Part shown: positions 1-12,153 of the stretch, piece by piece
Layout: each line of letters opens with the position of its first letter
How positions within the stretch are numbered: the stretch's first letter is position 1
Assembly: GCA_030549175.1 (NCBI GenBank)
Contig: JAUKUA010000006.1
Coordinates: forward strand, 744,001-808,000
Direction: 5' to 3'
Origin: Lasiosphaeris hirsuta
Lineage: Eukaryota; Ascomycota; Sordariomycetes; Sordariales; Lasiosphaeriaceae
DNA length: 64,000 nt
Made by a program: the position numbers and the translations under genes
Notes under the pieces: generated by a model
The model's database searches: none
Told to the model about the DNA's origin: nothing
The model's input: the letters and a program-made list of their open reading frames with translations, nothing else

Positions 1-954
1 GAAGCTATGGAGCCGGCTTAGCGATGAGAATTTACTTATGAAAGGCTTACTTACCCTTCCCAGAGCTTCCATACCCGGTGCCTTGTAAAGCTTGTGGACT
101 TGTCGACAAGAGGGCCGTTCTGTTTATCTGGCCGGCTCTTAACGTCCTCGAAAAGCAGCTGGAAATCCCGCTCTTACCCAGTAGGCTGAGCGGACATTTA
201 GTCAAGCCAGCCACATTGAGGAAGACGGCCGGCCATCACGTTGACCTCGTTGGGAAGTACTGGTAGTACCATGAAGGGCGATTGGGCCTGGTGTTAAAAC
301 TTCAAATGACCGGCGAAGGTACACAGGAGGGATGAGGGCAGAGTTGAAGAGATAACAAAAATAAGAATCCCGGGGGGGGGGGGAGAGGGTGGGGAGAAGG
401 GTGGGTTAAGAGCACCGTGAACACCACAGGATGCCTTACTCCTGGAGCCCCGGCTCCCCTCTCCCTTTCATCCATCGCCCACGGTAGGGGGGTCAAAAAG
501 GAGGAATTTGGCCATACTGTGCGTTGAGTTGGTCGGGAAGGGTGGGTGGGGGGGGGGAAGGGGGCACCGAGAAGACCGGTGCTCCTCCGTCTCCTCAAGT
601 AACGGTATCCGAGAAAGGCGGCGGCCACATCGGCTCCGTTTTCAAGATCTCCCGGCCCGGTGCACGTGACATGCAGGGTTAGGGTTGATAGACCCCTAAA
701 AAACTCGGCCGCCCCACATAACCCCACTTTTAGCCCCACTTATGTAGAAACAGGACCATGACTTTTCCAGTAGGTATGGTCGTATGTGCTTGCTTGAGCG
801 GATGTTTTGGGTTATGGAGAGGTGGGATGGCTGAACGAAGGAATAAAAGAAGGGCTCGAATGTGCGCCTCGTTCCGAAGTTGGCAAAACAAAAGAGCAGA
901 GGGCAATGTGCAGCCCCCTAGTAGAACAGGGGGACAGCAACGCAAAAGTATGAG
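1..954. other. Left-edge spacer, no supportable gene
   Basis: I see no reading frame here with recognisable protein content. The stretch holds a G tract (about 370-382), other G- and C-rich low-complexity runs, and a telomere-like GGGTTAGGGTT at about 675-685. It is 3' flanking sequence of the tRNA on its right. Confidence 0.5.
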
Positions 955-1026
955 TAGCTGCGGTTGGTTTCGATCCAACGACCTCCGGGTTATGAGCCCG
1001 GCGCGCTTCCGCTTCGCCACGCAGCT
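955..1026 (-). tRNA. Initiator tRNA-Met (CAT)
   Basis: A 72-base intronless tRNA read on the minus strand. The acceptor stem is AGCTGCG paired with CGCAGCT and followed by discriminator A. The anticodon stem carries GGGCTCATAACCC, so the anticodon is CAT. The A1:U72 end pair and the run of G:C pairs under the anticodon loop are hallmarks of the eukaryotic initiator tRNA rather than the elongator. It lies 126 bases past the stop codon of the GH125 gene. Confidence 0.93.
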
Positions 1027-1152
1027 TGTTGCTGTTGAACCTGTTGAGAGAAGTGTTCGAATATGGATACTTGTGTGTTGCTGTGGATGATTATGAATTT
1101 TATATGGATGCGTTGAAGGATGGATGCCCATGTACCAAATGTCAAGCCCAAA

Positions 1153-3014
1153 TCACTGGTAACTCAACGTCAATAAATATGGTTTTCTCTCTCGCAAATC
1201 TAAAATCATCTGCCCAAACAGTCCATTGGCCCATGAGAACCTAGGCACGGTGGTCAGTACAAGTAACAACCCTAGTTTTAGCACGGGAAAGGGTCTTGGG
1301 AGGACTCACCATTGCCGCGTCCACACACTCTGATCATGCGTGTTGATGGATTCATGGATCAATCCAAGTCCATTTGTTGACGAAAGTAGCTGTTTTAGGG
1401 ATTCGACGATCTCGGCATCGTCATCGGTTGTCAAAATGCGCACAATCAGGCTCATGGGCCAAGCCATCCCAGGGCCGACATGGGGTCCACCCGTTCTGCG
1501 AGGTCGAGTCAGTGTGTGCCTGCCCTGGGAATTCGCTGTCTAGGAGACGTCGAGGTGACTTACGAGTTGATGACTGGTCCAAACATGAAATAGGGGTTGT
1601 CCTTACTGAGAACAAAGCGCCTCGTGCTGAGGTAGATTGGGTCGTTGCGGTCCACATAACCAAACATGGGGGCGCTCAGGAGGCTGGGGATGTTGGCGTC
1701 ATCCTGCGTTTTTCATGTCAGTTCACTTCATTCCCCTCCACGCGTAAATAGCCAGAAAGGGGTAGCTTACCATTGCGTTAAAACTCCCATATCCATCCAC
1801 TTCGTATGCGTAGATCTTACCATACAGCCGATGGTTCACTCTCCCATGCTTCTCAATCCCGGCTTTGATGCTCGCCGAGAACCTCCTCATACTCCTCGCC
1901 ATCCCCCTCTTCCCCAGCTTGTCCGCGATATCGGCGCACAGCCCTAGATACCTCGAAAACATCATATTGGCGGGCACGAACAGCTGGAACGTACACGCAT
2001 CGTCGCTGGGCCTAAACGCGCTCCTCACCATCCCCGTCCCCTCCTTCACAGGCGCACCCAAACCCCCATTCCCCAGCGTCTCATACGCCGACGACGTGGT
2101 CCGCTGAAACAGGTACGACGAGTACGCAACCGACCCGTCGCGACTGTACGTACCACCCAGCAAGTCAGCCGTGGCATTCACCAGCGCCCCCACAGCCTCG
2201 AGCCAGCGATGCTTGCCGAAGAAGGCGGCGTCGCCCGTGCCGGCGAAGTAGTCGTGGCTGAGCTGCAGGAAGGCGGCGAGCGAGTCGAGCTCGTACTTGC
2301 ACTCGAAGACGACCGAGGGCTCGGGGGAGGGTGTGATGTAGTCGTTCATGCCCGAGGTGAAGGGCAGGGCGAGGTCAGCTTCGGGCGGCGCGTGAAAGGC
2401 GTTGCAGTGCGGATGGGAGGCGACGTAGCGGGCCTGCAGGTTGATCGCCCCGCGGAAGAGGGAGGCTAGGGAGTGGGAAGAGGCGTTGGCGCGCAGGAGA
2501 CTGCGGTAGCTTTGGAGCTGGTTGGCGCTGTCGCGCAGCCACATGGCGTTGATGTCGCCGGTGGTGATGAAAGTGAGCTTGATGTGTGTCAGTCATGTCT
2601 TTTTTTGTGCCTCTGTTGTTTGGCTAGGAGGCCAACTTCTTCGGTTTTCCTTCCGTGCTCCCCGTCGCCCTTGCCCCTCCAGGCAATGGCGGTGTCGAGG
2701 GTGTTTGGGAAGCAGTTCTCAAAGAGGCGGAACAGATCCGGGTCACGGATGGCTCTCTTCATCGTGAGGATGGTCTCCTCGACTTCCGAGAGGTTGAAGG
2801 TACGGCATGCTGGTGCAGGGCGCTGGTATGAGAGCTGGAACCTCCCTACCGAAGCCGGTGTGTGATTCGAATAGGCGAAAGACGAATAATCTGGGCAGTG
2901 TACCTCGTCATCGACAATGGTGGTTTGGGATGACCACACCTTCGGCTTCGGATTCACCCCCTCTGCCGACGATAGGGAGATGCTGGACAGCCATAGGAGC
3001 CATAGCGTCCACAT
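1153..3014 (-). CDS. GH125 exo-alpha-1,6-mannosidase, secreted
   Basis: A retaining-free, inverting-family (GH125, former DUF1237) exo-alpha-1,6-mannosidase expected to trim mannoprotein or N-glycan mannose outside the cell. Five exons: 3014-2637, 2577-1771, 1703-1564, 1495-1310, 1240-1153; introns of 59-69 bases; 532 residues. The first 18 or so residues ([16 protein letters not shown]) look like a signal peptide. Family blocks seen: [41 protein letters not shown] (general-acid Asp region), [14 protein letters not shown], and GLIHES (probable catalytic base Glu), then [11 protein letters not shown]. The first splice is the least certain: I chose GTTGGC at 2636 because the phase fits and a CTGAC branch point sits just before the acceptor. 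Divergent from the GH92 gene. Confidence 0.9.
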
Positions 3015-4639
3015 ATTCGCTCCAACTTCACGAGGGCGCACGCGGCGACAAGACACAGAACATGATGAGCAGTTGCGGCCGTTGGGAAATAGAGAGCATC
3101 GCGAATTAAGTTTTGCCCAATGGCACGGTAGAAAGATAGGGTACACGGTTATCTAAGTAGCCACGCGAGTGCAAAGGCATTGGGTTAACCGGAATGGCCC
3201 CGAGCCGATAGCCGGTCATGGAGGTGAGTGTCCTTTGCCCACACCAGGCAAAACCAAGGATTCCGGTCGGGATGCGGGAGCAGTAAAACACATGGCAGCC
3301 TTTGCGGAGGCGGGACGTGGGAAGAGGGGGTAAATGAAGCGGGTGAATGTTAGCTGTGGTGGATACCGAGCAACGACCTCGAATTGTTCCGAGGATGCAA
3401 CCCTGAAATGTAATAGGCTTGGGACATTTGCGTTGCTTTGGGTGTCTCGGCTCTCAGGACGCACCCGGATAACAGAGACTGGGCGACAAGCTAAAAAACT
3501 GGTGACGAAAAGGGAACCAAGGTATTGCAATGAAAAGAGCGCTGTGGGGCGGGGCTCTTCTAGAGGAAAGAGTGCTTTGGGCCCGTGCCTTTGCATTTGC
3601 TTGGGGAGAAGGACACTGGTATATTCTCAACGCCGAGGCGCAAAGGCGACGGACTGGCTTGATTTGGCGTGTGCTTTTGGTCCTCTGGTGGCCGAGGCTG
3701 CTCTCTGTTTGTGCTACCTGTGAGTTGGGTTACTGCAGTCTACCTAGCAAATACCTTGGGTTGTCTTGTCTCGTCGACAGGCCATCAGACGGGAGCCACA
3801 GAGACTTGAGACCTGAGGAGAGAGAAAATTGAGAGGACGAGAATTCTCAGGCGAGAGGGGGTATATGGTATTTCGCTCCTGTCTTGCTTATTCCTTTGGC
3901 ACGTAAGTTGCACTTGCCAAAAGTGTTTGTTTCCTTGTCAGCACTCCCCACCTGCCGCCTTACAGTGGCCGACAGTGGCCGACAGAGGATGTTGGTGTCT
4001 CCTGCAAAAAGTTCAGCGTAACTTTGGACACTAGAAAAACCACCCACGATATCTGACTCAAGGGCGCTACTACTCCGCACCAACATGTGGCCAAATGGCA
4101 GACTGGTTGAGGTGGTGTGCCACCGCCGTTCAGCCGGCAGAAGAGGTGCAGCAGGAACCAAGCAGGTCCGGCAATATTTTGCCCTCCCCTTCCCGTTTCC
4201 GCATATGGCTTCGGAGGATTGGACGGCACCCCTGGAGGCTGAAAAGGTCCCCTGTCCCCAGCATGTTATGTTACACAACGCGTCCAAGAAGGCTCAAGCG
4301 TTGGATGCAGCTTGTCTTGGCAGACACCCCCAGCACACATCCCAACCTGGCCTTTTCGTTTCAAGCAAGCCACAGCTGTGAATTTTATCATGAGACCGCA
4401 ACTGATATCTCACGATCGAGGACCAGTTTCTACACTGGCTGCAGCTTCTCGAGTCTCGTACTACCCTCGATGATGGTGTAGGGGGCCAACGCACGGCGAG
4501 ACACTTCAACACCAGCGTTCTTGCACAATAACAAGGGTAGTACAGGGGTAGCATAGCATGTCAGCACCGCCATCATAACATCATCCCTTCTCCTCCGGGA
4601 TTTCAACCGCCCACGCGGGTTTTCAGCGAAAACTGAGGA
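3015..4639. other. Shared upstream region of the two mannosidase genes
   Basis: This 1.6 kb lies between two divergent alpha-mannosidase genes and holds no convincing reading frame. It contains an 11-base unit repeated in tandem at about 3963-3985 (CAGTGGCCGA repeated). The position makes it a candidate bidirectional regulatory region, but I cannot point to a defined operator. Confidence 0.45.
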
Positions 4640-7497
4640 ATGAGGCCAAAAGATTCAAGGGGCTCGCCTCACCGGAAACTACCCATGTCGCCGTTTCGCT
4701 TTCGGGGTATCCCGCGGAGAAGCCGCGTGCTGGTCATCGCTGTTCTCTGCATTTGTCTGGTGCTGTTTCTCCCAAAGACCAACCTTGGGTTTGGGCGGAC
4801 GCTCTCGTTCTTTCTTTTTGGGCCAGACTTCTTTGGATCTTATGAGCCGAAGCAGCCAGTGGCTGACATCCTTCGGTTTGTTGATCCACTCATTGGCACT
4901 GCCAATGGAGGCCATGTCTTTCCTGGAGCAAGCTTGCCGTACGGTAGGTTGTATCGGTCCTCAGAGAGGCCTCAGAGAGGGGCCAAGAACTCGCTGACCT
5001 TTGTTACAGGAATGGCAAAAGCTGTGGCAGACACGCAAAGCCCGGCTGAAAATGCGGCTGGCTATGTGTCGGACGATAGTCCCATCATGGGCTTCTCGCA
5101 CATGCATGATTCGGGGACGGGCGGTCAGCCTTCACTGGGAAACTTCCCCTTGTTTTTCCATCCCGGCTGTCCCGAAGACGATTTTGTCAAGTGTGACTAT
5201 TCGGTCATGCACAGGGGGGCAAACCGCGTACCCGGTTCTGCATTTGCCTCTCCAGGCTACTTCAGCATCAACTTGACCAACTCGGTGCGGGCTGAGATGA
5301 CCGTGACGGAGCACACGGCCCTCTACCGCTTCGGCTTTCCGGGAAACGACAGTGTCAACATTGTGGTGGACGACGATGTCGTGACCCAAGTACCCTATGC
5401 GCCGCTTGTTGTCATCGATCTCATTGATCTCATGAATAGTCGTAATGGAGGGGGGATCCAAGTATACCCTGAATCTGGTAGGGTCGTCGGCGATGGCCGG
5501 TACAGCCCGTCTTTTGGCGCGGGCCATTACCAGGCATTTTTCTGCGCCGATTTCAGGGGGGCCGATATCCGCAACACGGGCACGTTCACTGCAAATAAAG
5601 CAACAGCAGAGCCCAAGTTCCTCGGCGGCGACATTAAGTCTGGCTATCAAAACCCGCATGGATCAGCCGGGGCTTGGATCCAGTTTGAGAAGCCGGCCAC
5701 GAACACCATTACAGCGCGCGTGGGCGTCTCCTTTATCTCGGTCGACAGGGCATGTGAGAATGCCGAGGCAGAGATTCCTGACTTCGATTTTGGGAGGGTC
5801 GAAGACGATGCTCGCAGGGCGTGGAGCGGGAAGCTGTCGGCTGTCGAGGTCGACTCGACTGGTGTCAGCGAGGAGCTGCAGACGGTCTTTTGGTCGGGCC
5901 TCTACCGTACACTACTGTCGCCTCAGAACTACACAGGGGAGAACCAGCTATGGAACTCGTCAGAGCCGTACTTTGACTCGTGAGTTTCCTGCCATAAACA
6001 CAGGACCACTTGTTTGTTGATTTGCTGACTGGCTGGCTGTAGTTTCTACTGTATATGGGACTCGTTCCGCGCCCAACATCCGCTTCTGACCATTATTGAT
6101 CCTCCTGCGCAGGCGGAAATGGTCCGGGCCTTGATTGACATCTATAAACACGAAGGTACGAGCCCAGGACAATTGCCAATTGGAAGAGCGCAACACTGAC
6201 ACCAAAACCAGGAAAGCTTCCGGACTGCAGGATGAGCTTCTGCAAGGGTTATACCCAGGGCGGATCGAATGCGGACATAGTGATAGCCGATGCGTACATC
6301 AAAAAGCTTGACGGCGGAATTGACTGGGAGACTGCCTATGAGGCTGTTGTTTCGGACGCAGAAGGTGAGATGGCCATCCCCGCATGAATGCCATCATTGC
6401 ACGGCCTCCCCTAATGGCAACAGCTAACATTCGCATCAGTTGAGCCGAAACATTGGGGGATTGAAGGACGGGGGAATCTTGTCAGTTGGCACGACAAAGG
6501 TTTCATCCCGTGGGACGACGTCGATACGAATGGCACCGGGCCTACCAGTCGTACCATCAGCCGCGGCGTCGAGTATGCCTATGATGACTTCTGCATCTCG
6601 CTCTTTGCCGAGGGTTTAGGACGCACGCATGAAGCGGACAAGTACTACCAACGGGGGGGCAACTGGCGCAACTACTGGAACCCCGACCAGCGCGATGTCT
6701 ACCGCGACCCCATGGGTGAGATAAGTCAAAGCGACTTCCAAGGCTTCATGCAGCCACGGCTGGCCAACGGCAGCTTCCGGTACCAAAACACGCGCACCTG
6801 CAGCCCGATCCACCAGACACACGGGTGCTACTACGACACGGGCTTCGATACGTATGAGGGCAGCCCCTGGCTGTACTCCTTCTTCGTGCCCCAGGACATG
6901 GCGGGGTTAGTCGGCCTGATGGGGGGCGCCGACCGCTTCGTCGAGCGCCTGACCTTCTTCCACACCAGCGGCATCTCGTACATGGGCAACGAGCAGGGCT
7001 TCCTGCCCGTCTTCCAGTTCCACTACGCCGCCCGGCCCGCCCTCAGCTCCTTCTGGGCCCACGAGTACATCCCCGCCCTCTTCAACGCCAGCGTCAACGG
7101 CATCCCGGGCAATGACGACTGCGCCATGGGCGCCTTCAGCGCCTTCGCCATGATGGGCTTCTTCCCCGTCGCGGGCCAGGACGTCTACCTGCTGACGCCG
7201 CCCTTCTTCCCCGAGGTCAAGATCAGGGCCAAGGGGCCCGGAAAGTGGGCCGTCATCAGGGTGCGGAATTTCGACCCCGAGCAGAGGGCAATTTACATCC
7301 AGAGCGCGGCGCTCAATGGGAAGACGTACGGCCGGAACTGGATCACGCACGATTTCTTCCTGAAGGGGGGCGTGTTGGAGTTTGTCGTGGGCGAAAAAGA
7401 AAGCAAGTGGGGGAGGGCGGGGGATGATTTGCCGCCGAGCTATCCTACCTGGGGTAATGAGGGTGGAAACGGGGTTGGGGGTGGTGATGGGGGCTGA
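4640..7497 (+). CDS. GH92 alpha-mannosidase, N-terminally anchored
   Basis: A calcium-dependent exo-alpha-mannosidase family that removes terminal mannose from N- or O-glycans. Five exons: 4640-4943, 5010-5979, 6043-6155, 6212-6364, 6440-7497; 865 residues. The first intron is 66 bases with no stop in frame, so it can be misread as coding. After a basic N-terminus comes one hydrophobic segment (residues about 27-46, VLVIAVLCICLVLFL), suggesting a type II membrane anchor or uncleaved signal. Family blocks seen: FVDPLIGTANGGHVFPGAS, GFSHMHDSGTGG, DSFRAQHPLL, KGYTQGGSNADIV, MGNEQGF and NDDCAMGAFSAFAMMGFFP. The usual GNEP reads GNEQ here. Starts at the first ATG; the Met at residue 17 is an alternative. 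Diverges from GH125 on its left. Confidence 0.93.
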
Positions 7498-7741
7498 AAA
7501 GTGAACTTTTTTCTTTTGTCTGTATATTTATAGCATTCTTGGTGTTTAATGCATTGTAATATAGAATTTGAGATGTATCCTCGACTTGCGGTGGATGCAA
7601 CAATGTGCTGGTGTGAAGATCGTGTCTCCGGTCATAAAAGGCAGCAGGAATGAAGAGTAAAGCATATACGGCTGGGAGGGTAAGAACATTGCGTGACCAA
7701 GTAAAAAGCAAAAAAAGTGCAAAAAAAAACAAATTGGCATA

Positions 7742-7859
7742 ACTTTGGGCCCGGAATCGAACCGGGTGGTTTTGATCCTGTGCCATAGGCGCTGTGCCCC
7801 AGGTCAGAGTACTCCTCAAGCGACGGATCGGTGCGCTCTACTAACTGAGCTACCCTAAG
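7742..7859 (-). tRNA. tRNA-like gene, isotype unresolved, possibly intron-bearing or a pseudogene
   Basis: Read on the minus strand: acceptor CTTAGGG pairs with CCCAAAG (one A-A mismatch), then TA, a canonical D arm (GCTCAGTTAGTAGAGC) and a perfect T arm (CCCGG-TTCGATT-CCGGG). The middle is about 45 bases too long and does not fold into a normal anticodon arm. The only good stem, GATCC with GGATC, is misplaced by a few bases on each side. The insert carries the direct repeat GGCACAG-CGCCTAT-GGCACAG. It could be a tRNA with an unusual intron or a disrupted copy. I do not assign an anticodon. Confidence 0.45.
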
Positions 7860-8076
7860 TTGAAAATTGGTGCTCTAAATTTGGGTGATAAATGTGTGCG
7901 GGCAGAGGGCGCGCGTCCTCCTCGGCTTGATTCTGCCAATTGACGGGACGGGTAAGGCGGTCTGTTGAGCAAACTTTCATCTGGTCAACAGGGTATCATT
8001 TCCATGTGATCTATGTAAGGTACACTTCTTGTCTTATCCAGGACACACCGAACATGGTCTAGGTCCAACATCTAAC

Positions 8077-9662
8077 TCAATCCTTCGCCCACGGTGCCTT
8101 GGTAACGGTAAACTGGTTGCTCGCTCGCCCTGGCACACCCCGAGGAAACTCGGTCGACGGCGCTGGCCCAACATCAGACGGACCTCCTCTCGGCACCGAG
8201 GGTCCTGCACTTCCGCCTCCAGACCACGGCCCCTGCGAATATGGAATTCCTGGGCCGCCCGACAATGCCGGTCCTCCAGGCATCCTAGTCGCCTGCGCCC
8301 AGGGTGCTGCAGTTCCGACGCCACCCACCCCCAGCGACGTCTTCGCAGCTGCAGCTGCGGTCGCCGCCGCCGCCACAGGTTGGTTGGCCATGTGTACTGA
8401 TGTAATCGGGGCAACTGCGTCAGGGTCGACGTCCCACGAGAAAAGAGACCCAAAGGGAAAATGCTGGACGACGGGGAACTTGGAGAGCACCTCGGCGTTG
8501 AACATTTTGATCATGCCCTTGTTGATCTTGCCCCAGCCGTCCTTGATGCCCGAAACGTCAAATAGAATGGGGCTGTGCTCCCAGAACGGGCCCTTCTTGA
8601 CATCATTGATAAAGCCGACGGCTGAGAAGTACATATTGGTCTCGCGGTGGCGGGCGACGGCGTCGGCCTTGACGACGTCTCCAGGGCGAGGAGCACCAGG
8701 GGCAGAGCCCTCAAGTGGCGTGGGCTCTGAGTCGGTGATGGGGCGGGCAAGCTGGGCCGAGCCAAAGATATAAGGGAGAAAGGCGTGGTCATCAAGACCC
8801 CAAACGCCGTGGGAGCCGGCAGGCTCTAGAGTGTAGGTGAGAATCAGGCGACGAATAACTTTGAGATATCTGCTGTTTGTTAGTGACACCATCATGGTCA
8901 GACGTAAAATGGGGGGACTCACGGTTCAATGACCCCCAACACAATACTCCTCTCAATCTCCCCATCAACCCTCTCTTCACCCTCCCCCACTTGGACAAAT
9001 CCCCCTAGCTTCCACAAACACCCCAAAAACGCCAGAATACTCAACTCGTGCCCCGTCCCATAATCCAACCTCTGCGAACTCCCAAACCCGCCCAAGAAAT
9101 ACGCCTTGAGCTCATCCAACGGCCCAGCCTCATCCCCTCTCTCCTCCCCAAAACCCCGGACAACGTCCTCGGGCAGAAACTCCCTCAACAGGCCCTCCGC
9201 CCTCGCCTCCAGCATCTCATGCCACCGTCGGAAGCTAACATTCCCAAACCGCCTCGGCCCCGGGTCCGGCGGCGCCTCGTCAATGATGCCCTCCACCCGG
9301 TCCAGGAGTTCCCGCAGCCTCAAGACAGCCTGCGGGTCGCGGCGCGGCGCATTGAGCGGGAAGAATTGTGTGTTGGCGACGGCGGCTGCGCGCCCGGCCG
9401 CGCCGGTATGGGGCGCGACTGTGGAGGCCGATTTTTTCCGCGGCACCAGGGCGTGGTTGAGCTGTAGGACGAAGACGCCGATGTCGCGGTAGGCTTTGGA
9501 GGTTAGGAAGTGGGCGACGTCGGGGCCGTCGTTGATGTGCTTCACGGGGTGGAGGAAGTGGCGAGCCGCGACCGAGGACTGGGGGAGGATTTCGAGTTTG
9601 GGGAAGGGGTTTGTTGGTGTTGTTCGCGCCGCTGGCGGGCCGTGTGGTGCTGGGGGCTCCAT
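8077..9662 (-). CDS. rrd1: PP2A phosphatase activator RRD1 (PTPA family)
   Basis: A peptidyl-prolyl isomerase-type activator of serine/threonine phosphatase 2A (phosphotyrosyl phosphatase activator). Two exons, 9662-8923 and 8872-8077, with a 50-base intron; 511 residues. The PTPA core is clear: [70 protein letters not shown] and [15 protein letters not shown]. After about residue 400 the chain becomes a disordered Ala/Gly/Pro-rich tail ending in TKAPWAKD. That long tail fits the RRD1 rather than the shorter RRD2 paralogue. The start is the first Met before the conserved core. Confidence 0.92.
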
Positions 9663-9972
9663 GGCTGGTTGTACAAGAAAGGGGTTTGCCGAGTCGTGAT
9701 GCTGGTGTGATGTTGAACTGTGTGGTGTTTAGGGTCGAGGTTGGGTTACAGATCTGTGGCAGAAAACCCCACTGTCGTCATTGCGGGGTGCTGCATGAGG
9801 TGGTGGGGCAGAGCCGTTGAACCCCACATATTCACATCTGACCCCAGCCTTGACAACTGACCCTGACCCTGACAAGTTCAATAAGCTTGCGATGCTAGAA
9901 AGAGAGATAGGTTTCATTCTCACGCCTTGGGCCAATTCACTTTTACCACAATATAGGGGAAAAAACAACCCA

Positions 9973-11243
9973 TTACTTCCCACTCCAGACCATGGAAACA
10001 TCATACGCCCCGCCCCCAGGGCCGAACATCTCCCTGACATCCCCGACCAACTTCTCGGGCCTCTCCCACGCCGCAAAATGCCCACCGTCCTCGTGGACCC
10101 TCTCAAAAACCACGGGCCCCAGCGTCTGCCCGTAGCACTTGGGGAAAACAAGCAAATCCTTTGGAAAATATGACAGCCCCAGCTTGACCCCCGGATTATA
10201 CTCCATGATCCGCCTATCCTCCCTCCGCTTCGGGTGCGTATTCTGCGCCTCGAAGTAGATGCGAGCACTCGCCGCGGGCCCCACGGCCGAGAAGAGGTAG
10301 ACCGAGACCCACGTCAGGATCTCGTCGTCGGTCCACGGGTACGCGTCGGTCCAGTCGTGCAGCTTCTCGTAGATCCACGCGAGCAGCGCCACGGGCGAGT
10401 CGGCAAGCGCGGCCCCGATAGTCGACGGCCGTGTGCTCTGCTCGACGTTGTACCCGAGCCCCTGGGTCATGAACCACCGCGTGCGCGCGAGCCCCGCCTT
10501 CTCTTGGGCGGTGCGCGGGAGCAGGTACTGCAGGTACTGCAGCGGGTGCTGCGTCAGGGTCGGGCGGCTGGCGCGGATGTAGTTGAGGTGCGAGGCCAGG
10601 CAGTGCGTGGGGTACTTGATTCCCATGAGGCGGGTGATGGCGAAGCCCCAGTCGCCGCCTTGGGTTACGTATTTATTGTAACCCAGCCTGAGCATCAGCT
10701 TGTGCAGGCACTCGGCATATTGGGCGATGCCAAATCCTGGCTTGGAGGGCCCCCCTGAGAAGCCAAAGTTAGGGAGTGAGGGCGCTACGACGTGGAATGA
10801 CGGTCCATCCTCCGGGCTGACTAAAAGGGGGAGAATCTTCGTGACCTCGAGGAAACTTCCTGGCCCTGCAGTGAACATCAGCTCTGCTGTTCTATCCACG
10901 GTGATGGAGTACACTTACATCCATGGCAGAATACGAGCGGAACGCTCCCCGGCCGTTCGCTCCTTTGATGGATGAAATGGGTGTCAAGGTCGCCAAAACC
11001 CTCCACATTGATGAGAGTCTTATACTGGGGGAGCGCGTTGAGCGTTGTTTCCTGTGCTCGCCAGTCGAAATCAGTTTTCCAGTGTGCCACCAACCTTTTC
11101 AGGTCGGAAACAGGAACCCCATAGTCCCAGCTTTCGGAGACTGGTGCCTCCTCGACGAAGGTCGCATGTGACAGCTTCGTTCTGAGTGACTGCAGGTTCC
11201 AGTCGGCAACGTCAATCTTAAAAGGGCGAATTGCGGGCTCCAT
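9973..11243 (-). CDS. Epoxide hydrolase, alpha/beta-hydrolase fold with N-terminal EHN domain
   Basis: Adds water to epoxides to give diols; probable role in detoxification or lipid-epoxide metabolism (inference). Two exons, 11243-10919 and 10865-9973, with a 53-base intron that splits the Trp codon of the HGWPGS oxyanion motif; 405 residues. An EHN-type N-terminus ([20 protein letters not shown]) precedes the hydrolase. Seen: [18 protein letters not shown], the nucleophile elbow QGGDWG (Asp), and the C-terminal [12 protein letters not shown] with the catalytic His. The length matches fungal microsomal-type epoxide hydrolases. No signal peptide or membrane segment is evident. Its stop lies 310 bases from the rrd1 start, same strand. 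Confidence 0.9.
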
Positions 11244-11614
11244 ATTGGTCTAGCTATGAATTATGTGACAATGATAAGGGTAGACTCGAAGATTTTGAGA
11301 GCCTAATGATAAGCTTCATTTGCTGCCCCTTGGGGTGTATATGCAATTGGGGTCTGTGTTGGCAAAGGATCCTGATTTGAAGCCTGAACCAGAAAATGCG
11401 TGCTTCTCTGAGCCAATCGGAGCGGGATCTACACGACATACGTCAGAGGCTGGGGGACGTTGCACATTGCCGCAATTCCCCAACGTAGCTCCCTCGCCGG
11501 GAGCAGACTAATAACCATTTTAGGTTCGCCATTGTAGAAAACAAGCCGGCGCTGCTCGGCTCCACACGGCTCGAGAATAGGTACCATTGGCCGACCCAAC
11601 TTGTGCCGAACAAA

Positions 11615-11633
11615 CACTGCAATTTTAGCCCCG
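11615..11633 (-). repeat. Single copy of CTAAAATTGCAGTG core element
   Basis: Plus-strand CACTGCAATTTTAGCCCCG is the reverse complement of CGGGGCTAAAATTGCAGTG, the same core seen at 11688-11760 and, with one base changed, at 15056-15245. Confidence 0.7.
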
Positions 11634-11687
11634 GGAGTGGGGTCTAAGTTGGCTCTGGGAAGGGAGGGCTGCGACAACGATTTGTGA

Positions 11688-11760
11688 CACTGCAATTTTA
11701 GTCTCAAAGGGACCCAGCCGCCAACACAGCATCCCCTCCAGCGGGGCTAAAATTGCAGTG
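11688..11760. repeat. 73-base element with 14-base perfect terminal inverted repeats
   Basis: The left end CACTGCAATTTTAG (11688-11701) is the exact reverse complement of the right end CTAAAATTGCAGTG (11747-11760). The 45 bases between include CAGCGGGGC directly before the right end. Size and ends resemble a very short hairpin or MITE-like element, but I see no clear target-site duplication. Core copies also occur at 11615 and in the tandem array near 15.1 kb. Confidence 0.7.
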
Positions 11761-12153
11761 CATGGAAAACCGCTCCCAACAAGCTGCTGCTTGACAAAAG
11801 GAAAACCTTCTGCCCTGTGTGGTACACCACTCATGTGCACCTATATGCCTTTGTGACAGAGTGCTACACCAAATTACACTCGCCTCTTCGGTGCATACAC
11901 GGCACCCCCATGGAGTTGTCTATATTTTCTCCTCCACCACAGCTACTGCAAACCACTATCGTCAACGACACTTCCCGGTATGCTCAATTTGGCAAGCTTA
12001 TGCGTCAATAATTGATGGGGCGACTAGCTCTTTAATCCGCGGAGCACTGCACCAGGGCGTCGGAGGACATCATGCCCGCATTCCGAAATCCCATGAAACC
12101 CAACTCCACTCATACACGCCTGCTGTCCCAAAGCTATAATGATACAACTCAGA

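Larger units (their letters stand above)
11244..12153. other. Spacer with short repeat elements
   Basis: No supportable gene lies between the epoxide hydrolase start and the end of Rad4. The stretch holds three copies of the CTAAAATTGCAGTG core, described separately. Confidence 0.5.

Noticed and set aside
2578..2690. GC-AG intron in the GH125 gene (donor at TGGAGGG-GCAAGG)
   Set aside because: The phase does not fit the acceptor. A GT-AG intron at 2578-2636 fits phase and has a CTGAC branch point.
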